From Desulfobacteraceae bacterium (GTDB lineage Bacteria; Desulfobacterota; Desulfobacteria; Desulfobacterales; Desulfobacteraceae): 64,000 nt of DNA. The translations under genes were made by a program, and so were the position numbers. Numbering within the stretch: the stretch's first letter is position 1; every line of letters starts with the position of its first letter. The DNA lies in NCBI GenBank assembly GCA_024225635.1, contig JAAEMK010001108.1, positions 1-64,000 on the forward strand, written 5' to 3'. Shown here piece after piece: positions 43,748-53,377 of this stretch. The notes beneath the pieces are model-generated. The model did no database searches. It was not told the DNA's origin and worked only from the letters and a program-made list of their open reading frames with translations.

Positions 43748-44728
43748 CTATTTTATGAATCCGTCATGGATGTAGCTGCTCACATCCTGGGAGGAGTTAT
43801 ATTGTTGGGTGGAGACATTAAACTGATCGGAAATTTTCGTGGAGCCATATAGGGAATCGAGTCCGTCTCCTCTGGTATAAATCTTTTTGTTTTCTTCCCT
43901 GCCTAAGAGATGCGCGCCATTAATCATCTCTTCATAATCTTCAGGAGAGGTTTCCACCCGGGCGCTCATGATCTTGAGCGCTTCTGATTTGTTTGCGGGG
44001 TCTTGCAGGTACCGGGCGATTTTGAACCAGACCCTGACTACTTTCTGCCATTCCGCCGAATGGTTTACAATGCTTTCATCCGCGACAAAAAGCGTATCAT
44101 AGATCAGTCCCGGTAAATCCGCACTGGAGAAGATAACCGTTGCGCCGGGAGAGGCCTTTAACGCTTCCCCGGAGTATGGCTGCCAGGCGGCGACGGCATC
44201 TACCTTTCCAAGTTTTAACGCCAGGGGGAGTTTGTCGGTCGGCAGATTGACAATGGATACGTCGGACTCGGTCATGCCGCTTTTCTCAAGAGCCTTGCGC
44301 AGTAACAGCTGCTCGAGAAGTCCGGTTTCCAGGGCTATCTTTCTTCCGGTCAAGTCCTCAAGGCAGTTGATACCGTTTCTGGCTACAATCATGTCCGACC
44401 CGTTGCTGTAATCATTGACCAGAATGGCTTTTCCGGGCCTTCCCGACGCCCCTGTGACCAGGGCATCGCAATTTGTCATGCAGACCGCGTCCAGCTTCCC
44501 GTTTGTGAAAGCCTCCATGGAGGTGACATAATCATACCAGAAGAACCTGGCATCGACCCCCGCTTCTTTGAACCACCCTTTCTTAATGCCAATCTCCCAC
44601 GCCACCCAGCCGGGCCAGTCGCTGTATCCGATTTTTAATATCGCATTGTCCCGGGCTGTAGCGGTTCCACCCATGAAGATCATCAAAATGAATGCAAGCA
44701 TCAATGCTTTAAATGATTTTTTCTCCAT
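43748..44728 (-). CDS. NitT/TauT-type periplasmic solute-binding protein
   Basis: 326 residues. A signal peptide (1-25) is followed by the NMT1/SsuA-type fold: LKIGYSDWPGWVAWEIGIKK, SMEAFTNGKLDAVCMTNCDA, LTGRKIALETGLLEQLLLRK, and LALKLGKVDAVAAWQPYSGE. Relatives bind taurine, sulfonates, nitrate, riboflavin or thiamine precursors; the ligand here is unknown. No permease or ATPase lies beside it. Instead two chemoreceptors follow on the same strand, so it may serve chemotaxis or use a distant transporter. Confidence 0.9.
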   Translation of the reverse strand: MEKKSFKALMLAFILMIFMGGTATARDNAILKIGYSDWPGWVAWEIGIKKGWFKEAGVDARFFWYDYVTSMEAFTNGKLDAVCMTNCDALVTGASGRPGKAILVNDYSNGSDMIVARNGINCLEDLTGRKIALETGLLEQLLLRKALEKSGMTESDVSIVNLPTDKLPLALKLGKVDAVAAWQPYSGEALKASPGATVIFSSADLPGLIYDTLFVADESIVNHSAEWQKVVRVWFKIARYLQDPANKSEALKIMSARVETSPEDYEEMINGAHLLGREENKKIYTRGDGLDSLYGSTKISDQFNVSTQQYNSSQDVSSYIHDGFIK

Positions 44729-45082
44729 TTTCGCAGACTCCTTTTTTAGGGGTTAGGGGCTCGAAAATATTTTTTAAAAACGGGGTGTTACTTTGTTCGT
44801 TAGCGAAGGGCGAGTCATGTCTTGATAAATAGTGTACCGCGCATCAGGAAAAGATGAACCACGGGAATCGGAGGATTCTAACGATTAACTATAGAGGTGG
44901 GTGTGTCTTTTGTCAAGAAAGATTAAATCTCCGGAATATTTGCCGCTGGTATGTTTGTCATGGTGGATGAAAAACAAAAATAAGATTGTAAAATCTGAAA
45001 AATACTGTATAAATCGTGTTTTTGTTAACATTAAATGCCCGGCAGGATTCTGTTGGGCATTGTCACGCATGGAGAACTATTT
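44729..45082. other. Divergent promoter region between solute-binding protein and ychF
   Basis: AT-rich non-coding stretch of about 350 bases that must hold two divergent promoters. No clear -35/-10 pair or operator was assigned. A minus-strand 61-codon frame inside it has no ribosome site and is taken as chance. Confidence 0.35.
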
Positions 45083-46192
45083 ATGCAGCTCAACTGTGGT
45101 ATTGTAGGACTTCCCAATGTCGGGAAATCGACCCTGTTTTCAGCGCTGACCTCTGCCCCTGCAGAGGCGGCTAACTATCCGTTTTGCACCATAGAGCCAA
45201 ACGTTGGCATGGTCAGCGTGCCTGATTCGAGGCTTCACAAGATCACCGGCTTTGTCAATCCGAAAAAGGTTATTCCCGCCGTGGTGGAGTTTGTCGATAT
45301 CGCAGGCCTTGTCAAGGGTGCCTCCAAGGGGGAGGGGCTTGGCAATAAATTCCTGGGCCACATCCGCCAGGTCGGGGCCATCATCCATGTGGTGCGCTGT
45401 TTTGACGACTCCAATGTCGTCCATGTGGATGGCAAGGTGGATCCCTTGAGCGATATCGAAACCATCAGCATAGAGCTTGCCTTTGCCGATCTTGAAACCG
45501 TCCAGAAACGCCAGGAAAACCTGGTCAAGCTTTTGAAGTCCCAGGACAAGGCCGTCAAGGACAAGGCCAAGGCCGTGGAGCCGATCCTTGTGGAGCTTGT
45601 TGAAGTCCTTGAGAACGGAAAACCCGCCCGAAGTCTCGAACTGGACGATACCCAGAAGGAGCTTGTCCGGGATCTGCATCTGATCACCATGAAAAAGCAG
45701 CTCTACTGCTGCAATGTGGGCGAGGATGACCTGGAAGCGGAGAACGGCTATGTGGCAAAGGTCAGGGAGTTTGCCCAAGCCGACGGTTCAGGCGTGGTTG
45801 TGATCTGCGGAAAGCTTGAGGCTGAGATATCCGACCTGGATTCCCTGGAGGAAAAGGCGGAATTCCTCGAGGCCGCGGGTCTTGAGGAGTCCGGACTCGA
45901 CAAGCTGATCCGGAAGGGGTATGAGATGCTCGGTCTCAAGACCTATTTCACCGCAGGGGAGCAGGAAGTCAGGGCCTGGACCTTTCCGGCCGGTGCAAAG
46001 GCGCCCCAGGCTGCCGGCGTGATCCACACCGACTTTGAACGGGGATTCATCAAGGCCGAGGCCTATCACTGCGAGGATCTCTTTGAACTGGAGTCTGAGC
46101 AGAAGCTCAAGGAGGCGGGCAGGCTCAGGATCGAAGGCAAGGAGTACACGGTCCTGGACGGCGACATCCTCCACTTCAGGTTCAACGTATAA
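45083..46192 (+). CDS. ychF: Ribosome-binding ATPase YchF
   Basis: 369 residues from the ATG at 45083 (GGAG upstream). The GTPase-like domain carries [28 protein letters not shown] and [20 protein letters not shown], with the YchF/OLA1 coiled-coil insert (about 130-200) and the C-terminal TGS domain (about 280-365, ending [11 protein letters not shown]). The protein binds ATP and ribosomes and is universal. A terminator follows, and the three initiator tRNAs lie on the opposite strand. Confidence 0.97.
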   Translation: MQLNCGIVGLPNVGKSTLFSALTSAPAEAANYPFCTIEPNVGMVSVPDSRLHKITGFVNPKKVIPAVVEFVDIAGLVKGASKGEGLGNKFLGHIRQVGAIIHVVRCFDDSNVVHVDGKVDPLSDIETISIELAFADLETVQKRQENLVKLLKSQDKAVKDKAKAVEPILVELVEVLENGKPARSLELDDTQKELVRDLHLITMKKQLYCCNVGEDDLEAENGYVAKVREFAQADGSGVVVICGKLEAEISDLDSLEEKAEFLEAAGLEESGLDKLIRKGYEMLGLKTYFTAGEQEVRAWTFPAGAKAPQAAGVIHTDFERGFIKAEAYHCEDLFELESEQKLKEAGRLRIEGKEYTVLDGDILHFRFNV

Positions 46193-46327
46193 TGCTTCTC
46201 TTTTGTTGAAAGCAGGTGGATGCCACGATTTCTACCCGCCTGTTTTCAACGGTTTTCCCGATCTGACCGGTCTCCGGTCTATTTCCCATTGAATCCGGTT
46301 TTGTTTTGGAAGCGGGTTAAAACAAAA

Positions 46328-46358
46328 AAAGGGATTCGGCAAAAATGCCAAATCCCTT
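46328..46358 (+). terminator. Terminator after ychF (possibly also bidirectional)
   Basis: AAGGGATTCGGCA and TGCCAAATCCCTT pair with a short A-rich loop. A run of A precedes it and TTATTGTATTTTT follows, so it can stop transcription from both ychF and the tRNA side. Confidence 0.75.
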
Positions 46359-46371
46359 ATTGTATTTTTAG

Positions 46372-46448
<77 letters not shown>

Positions 46449-46508
46449 TCAACCATGCTGCTATATAAATTGTAAAGAAACCAATGTTACCGGCTCTTTT
46501 TTTGTTTG

Positions 46509-46585
<77 letters not shown>

Positions 46586-46645
46586 TCAACCATACTGCTA
46601 TATAAATTGTAAAGAAACCAATGTTGCCGGTTCTTTTTTTGTTTG

Positions 46646-46722
<77 letters not shown>

Positions 46723-46814
46723 ACAACCCAGCAAACATAGGGGAATCTTGGAGTTAAGTCAAGAACTTTTTTTGACTAAAATGATAATTGCTTGAAATCT
46801 TATGGGAATAAACT

Positions 46815-47117
46815 TCAGGGCTGGGATTCCAAGATTGAAATGACCCGGTCCCTGGTGGTGTCGTCCACGGGAATCAAGACTTGCTTTGACCGGCTCGTCT
46901 CTCCCTTGATGATCTCCAAAGCCGATTTGGGGACCTTGAAGAGCTTGGAAAGAAATTTGATCAGCGTCTTGTTGGCCTCTCCATCCACAGGGGGGGAGGT
47001 GAGCTTCACCTTGAGAGCGTTGTTGTGGATGCCCGCGATCATGGTCTTTGAGGACCGTGGCTGGACAGCGATGTTCACGACAACTCCTTTGTCCGTGGTT
47101 CTGAAGAACTCCATCAC
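46815..47117 (-). CDS. DUF167 (YggU) family protein
   Basis: 100 residues with the DUF167/YggU signature: VVVNIAVQPRSSKTMIAGIH, then LKVKLTSPPVDGEANKTLIK and FKVPKSALEIIKGETSRSKQ. The family is small, widespread and of unknown function; the fold suggests nucleic-acid binding. Its start overlaps the hldA stop by ATGA, making it the last gene of the hom-thrH-hldA operon. Confidence 0.9.
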   Translation of the reverse strand: MMEFFRTTDKGVVVNIAVQPRSSKTMIAGIHNNALKVKLTSPPVDGEANKTLIKFLSKLFKVPKSALEIIKGETSRSKQVLIPVDDTTRDRVISILESQP

Positions 47118-48079
47118 CGCTCTCCCAGGGCCTTTCCCAGTTCCTCCGGGGAGGCGGTCGCCGTTCCCACCTTGGCCACAACGATGCCGGCCGCGGCATT
47201 GGCTATGGCTGCGCTCTCCTTGAAATCCGCCTTGGCGGCAATGGCAAGGCCCAGGGTGGAGATCACTGTGTCGCCTGCGCCTGATACGTCAAACACCTGG
47301 CGGGCTTCCGATTCTATCCTGAAGGGCTCCTTGTTCCTTTCGAACAGCATCATTCCTTCTTTTCCGCAGGTGATGAGGAGGCGCTCCAGGTCGGCGGTTT
47401 CAAGTAGCCTGTGACCGGCCCTGACCAGGTCTTCTTCGGTCCGGATGTCGATGCCGGCGGCAAGGCCCGCTTCCTTCTGGTTGGGGGTCAGTATGGACAC
47501 CCGGCGGTATTTGGTGAAATCGAGTCCCTTGGGGTCGGCAAGGGTGGGGATGTTGTGACTCCTGGCAATGGCAACGGTCTGTTTGACAAGTTCCCGGGTG
47601 ACAAGGCCCTTGTCGTAGTCCGAGATGATGATGAGATCCACCTTGGGGGCTACCTCTTTTATAAAGGACAGCAGCCGCTTCAGGGTGGCGGGGGAGATCT
47701 CTTTTTTTATCTCCTTGTCGATCCTGAGCACCTGCTGGTTGGAGGCGATCACCCGGGTTTTCTTGGTGGTGGGCCTGTCGGGCTCGTCCAGGATGCCGCC
47801 GGTGTCCACCCGGAGTTCCTTGAACTTGTCGAGCATGAGCCTGCCCGCCTCGCCCGTTCCGGCCGTTCCCACCACTGATACCGATGCGCCCATGGCCACC
47901 AGGTTGTTGATGACGTTGCCCGCGCCGCCAAGGGTGTAGCTCTCCCTTTTTACGGCCACGATGGGAACCGGCGCCTCCGGGGAGATGCGGTCCACCTCTC
48001 CCCAGAGGTACTCGTCGATCATGAGGTCACCCAGGACCAGGGCCCGGATCTTCTTGAATGATTTAAGGTCGATGGACAT
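47114..48079 (-). CDS. hldA: D-glycero-beta-D-manno-heptose-7-phosphate kinase (RfaE domain I)
   Basis: 321 residues of the PfkB/ribokinase family. The N-terminal VLGDLMIDEYLWGEVDRISP and PEAPVPIVAVKRESYTLGGA are characteristic of RfaE1/HldA, and the C-terminal ATP/Mg motif DVSGAGDTVISTLGLAIAAK contains the catalytic aspartate. It phosphorylates heptose-7-phosphate at C1 for the lipopolysaccharide inner core. Only the kinase domain is present; in E. coli it is fused to an adenylyltransferase, which must be encoded elsewhere here. It follows thrH by 2 bases. Confidence 0.92.
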   Translation of the reverse strand: MSIDLKSFKKIRALVLGDLMIDEYLWGEVDRISPEAPVPIVAVKRESYTLGGAGNVINNLVAMGASVSVVGTAGTGEAGRLMLDKFKELRVDTGGILDEPDRPTTKKTRVIASNQQVLRIDKEIKKEISPATLKRLLSFIKEVAPKVDLIIISDYDKGLVTRELVKQTVAIARSHNIPTLADPKGLDFTKYRRVSILTPNQKEAGLAAGIDIRTEEDLVRAGHRLLETADLERLLITCGKEGMMLFERNKEPFRIESEARQVFDVSGAGDTVISTLGLAIAAKADFKESAAIANAAAGIVVAKVGTATASPEELGKALGER

Positions 48080-48081
48080 GG

Positions 48082-48681
48082 TTATATGAGCGAGCCTATC
48101 ATTGTCTTAAGTTCTTCGTAATTTTGGGTCACCTTGAACTGGGGGAACTCCTTGATCACGTTGGCGGGCGGCATGAAAAAGAAGCCGTGGTCGGCCTCGG
48201 CCAGCATTGCCGTGTCGTTGTAAGAGTCACCAAAGGCGATGACCCGGTAGTTGAGTTCCTTGAATGCCTTGACGGCACGTTTTTTCTGGTTCTGCTGTCT
48301 CAGGTTGTAGTTGGTGATCCTGCCGGATTCATCAACTATGAGGCTGTGGCAGAGAAGGGCGGGGTAACCCAGTTTCTTCATCAGGGGGCGGGCAAACTCC
48401 TCAAAGGTGTCCGAGAGGACTATGATCTGGGCCCTCTCCCTGATCCAGGTAAGGGCCTCGGCAGCTCCTTCCAGGGGGTCGAGGGTTTCGATGACATCGG
48501 TGATGTCCTTGAGCTTGAGTCCGTGCTGGTCCATGATGCTGAGCCGTTTCTGCATGAGCACGTCATAGTCGGAGATGTCCCGGGTGGTGAGCTGGAGTTC
48601 CTCGATGCCGGTTTTCTTTGCGACGTTGATCCAGATTTCGGGGATAAAGACCCCTTCAAGGTCGGAGCATATGAGATCCAT
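48082..48681 (-). CDS. thrH: ThrH: phosphoserine phosphatase / homoserine phosphotransferase
   Basis: 199 residues of the HAD superfamily with DLEGVFIPEIWINVAKKTGI at the N-terminus (the two aspartate-type nucleophile motif is DLEGVF in ThrH), VLSDTFEEFARPLMKKLGY, and FGDSYNDTAMLAEADHGFFF. This sequence pattern is that of ThrH, known in Pseudomonas to act both as a phosphoserine phosphatase and as a homoserine phosphotransferase, a substitute for homoserine kinase. It lies directly after homoserine dehydrogenase, supporting the threonine role. Confidence 0.9.
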   Translation of the reverse strand: MDLICSDLEGVFIPEIWINVAKKTGIEELQLTTRDISDYDVLMQKRLSIMDQHGLKLKDITDVIETLDPLEGAAEALTWIRERAQIIVLSDTFEEFARPLMKKLGYPALLCHSLIVDESGRITNYNLRQQNQKKRAVKAFKELNYRVIAFGDSYNDTAMLAEADHGFFFMPPANVIKEFPQFKVTQNYEELKTMIGSLI

Positions 48682-48694
48682 GGTTGTTCCTTTA

Positions 48695-50005
48695 TTAATT
48701 GTCGTTGTTTTCGATTCTGATTACCACGGGCTCGTCCATGATGGAGTCCATTGCCGCGATCTGTTTCAGGGCCTTTTGGGCGTTCTCCTCCCTGGCATGG
48801 TGGGTGATCATCACCACGGGTACGGACCCGTTGGAGCGCCGTCCCTTCTGGTGGACGATCTTGATGCTGATGCCGCAATCGCCCAGGATGCCGGAGATCC
48901 TGGAGAGGACGCCCGGCTGGTCCGCCGCCTCAAACCGGAAGTAGTAGGGGGTGCTGATCTCCCGGATGGGGAGGACGGGGATGGCCTTGATGCTGGATTC
49001 AGGGCATCCCAGGATGGGCATCCGCTGCCGGGTGCCGGAGATGAGATTTCTTACGATGTCGGCGATGTCGCCCACAACGGCGCTGGCCGTGGGCATCATG
49101 CCTGCCCCGTGGCCGTAGAGCATGGTCTGGCCTGTGGCATCCCCGTCAATGGTGACCGCGTTCATGGAGCCGTCCACGTGGGAGATGGGGTTGGATGACT
49201 GGATCATGGCCGGATGAACCCTTGCCTCCACCGTATCGTTGTTGTTCTTGCTGATGGCAAGAAGCTTGATGGTGTAACCGAACTCCTCGGCAAACTCGAT
49301 ATCCATGGGAGTTATCTTGGAGATGCCCTCCACATGGATGTCGTCCAGGTTGATCTCCATGCCGTAGGCAAGGGCCCCCAGGATGGCAAGCTTGTGGGCC
49401 GAATCATGTCCTTCCACGTCGAGGAAAGGGTCTGCCTCGGCAAATCCCAGTTCCTGGGCTTCTTTCAAGGCCTGTTCAAAGGTGCATCCTTCCTTGGACA
49501 TCTTGGTGAGGATGTAGTTGCAGGTGCCGTTGAGGATACCGGTCATGCCTTCGATGCGGTTTGCCACCAGGGACTCCCTCAAGGCTTTTATCACGGGCAT
49601 GCACCCGCCGGTGCTGGCTTCAAACGCAAGGTCCACCTGGTTTTCCCTGGCGGTTTCCACGAGCTCGTTGCCAAAGCTTGCCAGGAGCGCCTTGTTGGCG
49701 GTGACCACGTGCTTGCCGTTTTTAAGGGCCTTGAGCACGAACTCCTTTGAGATCCCTTTGCCGCCGATGGTCTCCACAATGATGTCGATTTCGGGGTCGT
49801 TCAGTACTGCTTCGGCATCGGGGATCAACACCCCGTCTTCAAAATTGATGCCCCTGTCCGTAGTCGTATCTATGTCAGCAACGTGTTTCAGGTGTAGTCG
49901 GGCGCCGATGCGTGATTCCAAAAGATCCTGTTTCTCGATCAGGATCTTCGCAACACCGGTTCCCACAATGCCGCATCCCAGTATGCCAATCTCTATGCTT
50001 TTCAT
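48695..50005 (-). CDS. hom: Homoserine dehydrogenase
   Basis: 436 residues. An N-terminal NAD(P)-binding fold (IEIGILGCGIVGTGVAKIL) is followed by the catalytic domain with GVLIPDAEAVLNDPEIDIIV, GGCMPVIKALRESLVANRIE, LNGTCNYILTKMSKEGCTFE and DVEGHDSAHKLAILGALAYG, and a C-terminal ACT domain (about 350-425, FEAADQPGVLSRISGILGD), which usually mediates feedback by threonine. It converts aspartate semialdehyde to homoserine. First gene of the operon hom-thrH-hldA-DUF167. Confidence 0.95.
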   Translation of the reverse strand: MKSIEIGILGCGIVGTGVAKILIEKQDLLESRIGARLHLKHVADIDTTTDRGINFEDGVLIPDAEAVLNDPEIDIIVETIGGKGISKEFVLKALKNGKHVVTANKALLASFGNELVETARENQVDLAFEASTGGCMPVIKALRESLVANRIEGMTGILNGTCNYILTKMSKEGCTFEQALKEAQELGFAEADPFLDVEGHDSAHKLAILGALAYGMEINLDDIHVEGISKITPMDIEFAEEFGYTIKLLAISKNNNDTVEARVHPAMIQSSNPISHVDGSMNAVTIDGDATGQTMLYGHGAGMMPTASAVVGDIADIVRNLISGTRQRMPILGCPESSIKAIPVLPIREISTPYYFRFEAADQPGVLSRISGILGDCGISIKIVHQKGRRSNGSVPVVMITHHAREENAQKALKQIAAMDSIMDEPVVIRIENNDN

Positions 50006-50198
50006 AGTGTCAGATAATCCCCTAGTCTTGCGCCGTTATAGCTCGGCAGATCGTAAATAATGATAAGAACAAAATTAAGCTTCTGAATACAGTATACGGG
50101 CGTTTATGTCAAAAAGCTTTTGACTTTTAACGGGAATGGGGATATCTTTTTAGATTCAAAATTGACCTTAGCAGTTGCAAAAAAAGGGGTGTTTTTAA

Positions 50199-51242
50199 AT
50201 GGGTAAGTCTTTGACATATGCTGATGCCGGCGTTGATATCAACAAGGCAAACGATCTTGTGGATACGATTAAGAAGCTTGCAAAGAGTACGCCTCGATCC
50301 GGGGTTATGGGAGAGATCGGCGGGTTCGGAGGGCTGTTTTCCCTGAACCTGGCTAACATTTCCAATCCCGTGCTCGTAAGTTCCACCGATGGCGTCGGCA
50401 CCAAGTTGAAGATTGCTTTCATGATGAACAAGCACGACACCATCGGTATCGACCTTGTGGGGATGGTGGTCAACGATATTGCCGTCCAGGGCGCCCGTCC
50501 TCTTTTTTTCCTTGATTATTTCTCCATCGGCCGCCTTGATAACGAGGTTGCGGCCCAGGTCATCAAGGGTATTGCCGATGGCTGTAAAGAGGCCCAGTGC
50601 GCCCTCATCGGCGGCGAGACTGCCGAAATGCCCGGGATGTATGCGGAAGGCGAGTACGATCTTGCCGGTTTTTCCGTGGGTATTGTGGACAATTCCAGGA
50701 TCATTGACGGATCTGATATCAGGAACGGTCACAAGCTCATCGGTATTGCCTCAAGCGGCCTCCACAGCAACGGTTTTTCCCTTGTCCGGAAGATCTGCTT
50801 CGACAAGTGCGGCTATGACGTGTCAACCCACATTCCCGAGCTTGGTAAAACCCTTGGTGAGGAGTTGATCACTCCCACTCGAATCTACAGCGCCTCCCTG
50901 CTCAGCCTTGTGAGGGATCTTCCCATCCACGGCCTTGCCCACATCACCGGCGGCGGCATCGATGAGAACATCATCCGGGTGATCCCGGACGCCTGCAAGG
51001 TAGTGGTGGAGAAAGCCAGCTGGGAGATTCCCCCGGTGTTCCGTTTCCTCCAGGAAGCGGGATCTGTCTCAGACCATGAGATGCACAGGACCTTTAACAA
51101 CGGAATCGGCATGATTGCCGTCGTTCCGGAAGCATCAACCCAGGATGTCCTTGACCGGCTTGCGGCCATGGACGAAAAAGCCTATCTCATGGGTGAAATC
51201 TCCGCACGCGAAGGTTCAGAATCCCAGGTAGAGTGGAAATAG
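50199..51242 (+). CDS. purM: Phosphoribosylaminoimidazole (AIR) synthetase
   Basis: 347 residues with the PurM motifs GFGGLFSLN, LVSSTDGVGTKLKIAFMMNK, HDTIGIDLVGMVVNDIAVQG and ALIGGETAEMPGMYAEGEYD. It closes the imidazole ring in purine synthesis using ATP. The upstream GGGGTG site is modest. tsaD follows 23 bases later on the same strand. Confidence 0.97.
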   Translation: MGKSLTYADAGVDINKANDLVDTIKKLAKSTPRSGVMGEIGGFGGLFSLNLANISNPVLVSSTDGVGTKLKIAFMMNKHDTIGIDLVGMVVNDIAVQGARPLFFLDYFSIGRLDNEVAAQVIKGIADGCKEAQCALIGGETAEMPGMYAEGEYDLAGFSVGIVDNSRIIDGSDIRNGHKLIGIASSGLHSNGFSLVRKICFDKCGYDVSTHIPELGKTLGEELITPTRIYSASLLSLVRDLPIHGLAHITGGGIDENIIRVIPDACKVVVEKASWEIPPVFRFLQEAGSVSDHEMHRTFNNGIGMIAVVPEASTQDVLDRLAAMDEKAYLMGEISAREGSESQVEWK

Positions 51243-51265
51243 AAATAGTCGAGTAGAAAAAAATC

Positions 51266-52267
51266 ATGATAATTTTGGGGATAGAATCGTCCTGTGACGA
51301 GACTGCGGCCGCAGTCCTTGCGGACCAGCACACCATTCTGTCATCTGTGGTATCATCCCAGGTGGCTGTTCATCATAAATACGGCGGCGTGGTGCCGGAA
51401 CTGGCGTCTCGCATGCATATCGAAGCCGTTGCCCCGGTCGTTTCCGAAGCCGTGGAGCAGGCAGGCATCTCCCTCGATGAGATAGAAGGGGTTGCCGTAA
51501 CCCGGGGGCCCGGCCTTGTGGGGGCCCTGCTTGTGGGGTTCAGCTTTGCCAAGGCCTTTGCCTGGGCAAGGAATCTTCCATGGACCGGGGTCAACCATCT
51601 GGAGGGGCACATTTATTCCATCCTCCTGTCGGAAGATCCGCCGGAATTTCCTTTTGCGGTCCTTGTCGCCTCGGGCGGCCACACCAACATCTACCATGTG
51701 GCGTCCCAGGATGATTTCGAGCTCATGGGACAGACCCGTGACGATGCGGCAGGCGAGGCCTTTGACAAGGTCGCTAAAATGCTGGGCCTGGGATATCCCG
51801 GGGGCGCTGTGATTGAGAAGCTTGCGGCCGGGGGTGACCCGTCCCGTGTGAAATTTCCAAGAACCTATCTTGACAAAGACGGGTTTGACTTCAGCTTTTC
51901 CGGCCTGAAATCGGCCGTGGCCCGGTTCATCCACCTGAACAAGGATAATCTCGAAGAGATGATTCCCCATATTGCCGCCGGTTTCCAGGCGTCTGTCATG
52001 GACGTGCTTTCCTTCAAGCTCATCCACGCCGCCAAAACAAGAGGCTGCAAAAGCATTGCCATGGCAGGCGGGGTGTCCGCCAATTCAGCCCTTGCCGTAA
52101 GGGTGGCGGCCGATGCCTCAAAGCGGGGAATTCGCCTGTACCTGCCTCCCAAACATTTGTGCGGCGACAACGCCGCCATGATCGCGGCAAGGGGACACCG
52201 ACTTATCCAGGAGGGCAACCTCTGCCAGCTGGACCAGGACGTATTTTCCAGAACCAGGTTCCTTTAA
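51266..52267 (+). CDS. tsaD: tRNA N6-threonylcarbamoyladenosine transferase TsaD
   Basis: 333 residues. The ASKHA fold is shown by MIILGIESSCDETAAAVLAD and the metal-binding HMHIEAVAP and NHLEGHIYSILL histidines; further motifs are VASGGHTNIYHV and GLGYPGGAVIEKLAAGGDP. It transfers the threonylcarbamoyl group to A37 of tRNAs reading ANN codons, an essential modification. It converges with nagZ, which ends 10 bases after its stop. Confidence 0.97.
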   Translation: MIILGIESSCDETAAAVLADQHTILSSVVSSQVAVHHKYGGVVPELASRMHIEAVAPVVSEAVEQAGISLDEIEGVAVTRGPGLVGALLVGFSFAKAFAWARNLPWTGVNHLEGHIYSILLSEDPPEFPFAVLVASGGHTNIYHVASQDDFELMGQTRDDAAGEAFDKVAKMLGLGYPGGAVIEKLAAGGDPSRVKFPRTYLDKDGFDFSFSGLKSAVARFIHLNKDNLEEMIPHIAAGFQASVMDVLSFKLIHAAKTRGCKSIAMAGGVSANSALAVRVAADASKRGIRLYLPPKHLCGDNAAMIAARGHRLIQEGNLCQLDQDVFSRTRFL

Positions 52268-52277
52268 GCGCTCGATC

Positions 52278-53276
52278 CTACTGTAGATATTTTGTTTTAA
52301 GGGCCTGGATTCGCTCCATGGATTCGAGGGTCATGCGGTGGAGGTTTTCATCGCTTGCGATCTGTTTTTCGATCTCAAGGACGGCTGTTTCGATGTCCGG
52401 TCCCTTATGGCAGACGAGGGTGATGTCGATCTGGGAGCGAAGAATCTGGGTGACGCAGGTCTTGATATCCTGCTTGATGGCCTTCATGTCCAGGTCGTCC
52501 GTCATGACCACACCTTGAAATCCCACGCGCTTCCTGAGCAGGTTTCCTGCTATTTCCGGGGAGAGGCTGGCCGGCCAGTCCGGGTCAAGCCGGGGGTAGA
52601 GGATGTGGGAGAGCATCATTGCCGATACCTCTGACTTTGCCGCGGCGACAAAGGGAACAAGGTCGCTTACTTCCAGGATCGCAGGGTCCTCGTCCAGCAC
52701 GGGAAGCTCAAAATGGGAGTCGAGCCGGGTTCTTCCGATGCCGGGAAAGTGCTTTGCGCAGGCCATGATGCCGTTGTCCTGAAGGGTCTCAATCACACGG
52801 GCGCCAAGCTTTGCCACCCGGTCGGGCCCGCCCGGAAACGCCCTGGACTCCATGATGCTGTCAAACCCCTCCGGGGCGATATCCATCACCGGGGCAAGGT
52901 TCATGTTGATGCCCACCCCTTTTAGTTCCGCTGCCGTTGTCCTGGCAAAGGTTTCGGCCTCCCGGCGGCTTTTGATGGAGGGGTTGCCCGGAAAGGCGGT
53001 AAACCAGGGTTCCTTCAGCCGGGCCACCACGCCGCCCTCCTGGTCCACGGCGATGAACAGGGGAGGAAGTCCCTCGGCCCTGGCACAGGCCTGGGCCCGG
53101 TCGCACAGCTTTCTTGTCTGGTCGGGAGAATCGATGTTGCCGGCAAAGAGAATCAAGCCCCCGATCTTAAGCTCGCAAATAAGATGTTCGACATCCTTGT
53201 TAAAGGTCGTTCCCTCGAAACCCGCCATGACCCTCTGGCCCGAGAGCTCCCTGTAACCGGGGTTTTGCTTTTTCAT
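52278..53276 (-). CDS. nagZ: Beta-N-acetylhexosaminidase, NagZ type (GH3)
   Basis: 332 residues with GH3 motifs: IGGLILFAGNIDSPDQTRKL, FIAVDQEGGVVARLK, MNLAPVMDIAPEGFDSIMES, ACAKHFPGIGRTRLDSHFEL, and the nucleophile region VVMTDDLDMKAIKQDI. It removes N-acetylglucosamine from muropeptides during cell-wall recycling. The KHFPGxG...DSH loop carries the catalytic general acid/base histidine of NagZ. A GGAGG ribosome site precedes the ATG. Confidence 0.92.
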   Translation of the reverse strand: MKKQNPGYRELSGQRVMAGFEGTTFNKDVEHLICELKIGGLILFAGNIDSPDQTRKLCDRAQACARAEGLPPLFIAVDQEGGVVARLKEPWFTAFPGNPSIKSRREAETFARTTAAELKGVGINMNLAPVMDIAPEGFDSIMESRAFPGGPDRVAKLGARVIETLQDNGIMACAKHFPGIGRTRLDSHFELPVLDEDPAILEVSDLVPFVAAAKSEVSAMMLSHILYPRLDPDWPASLSPEIAGNLLRKRVGFQGVVMTDDLDMKAIKQDIKTCVTQILRSQIDITLVCHKGPDIETAVLEIEKQIASDENLHRMTLESMERIQALKTKYLQ

Positions 53277-53377
53277 GTTTCCTCCCTGAAATCACCGTGC
53301 TTCATAAATCCCTTGACTTGGTGTGTCCCTGATATTAGAAAATTCAATTTGCCCTGAACCTTCAAGCGATAGATATC

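Noticed and set aside
44885-45070. 61-codon minus-strand frame between the solute-binding protein and ychF
   Set aside because: No ribosome site, AT-rich chance composition, and it lies where two divergent promoters must be.
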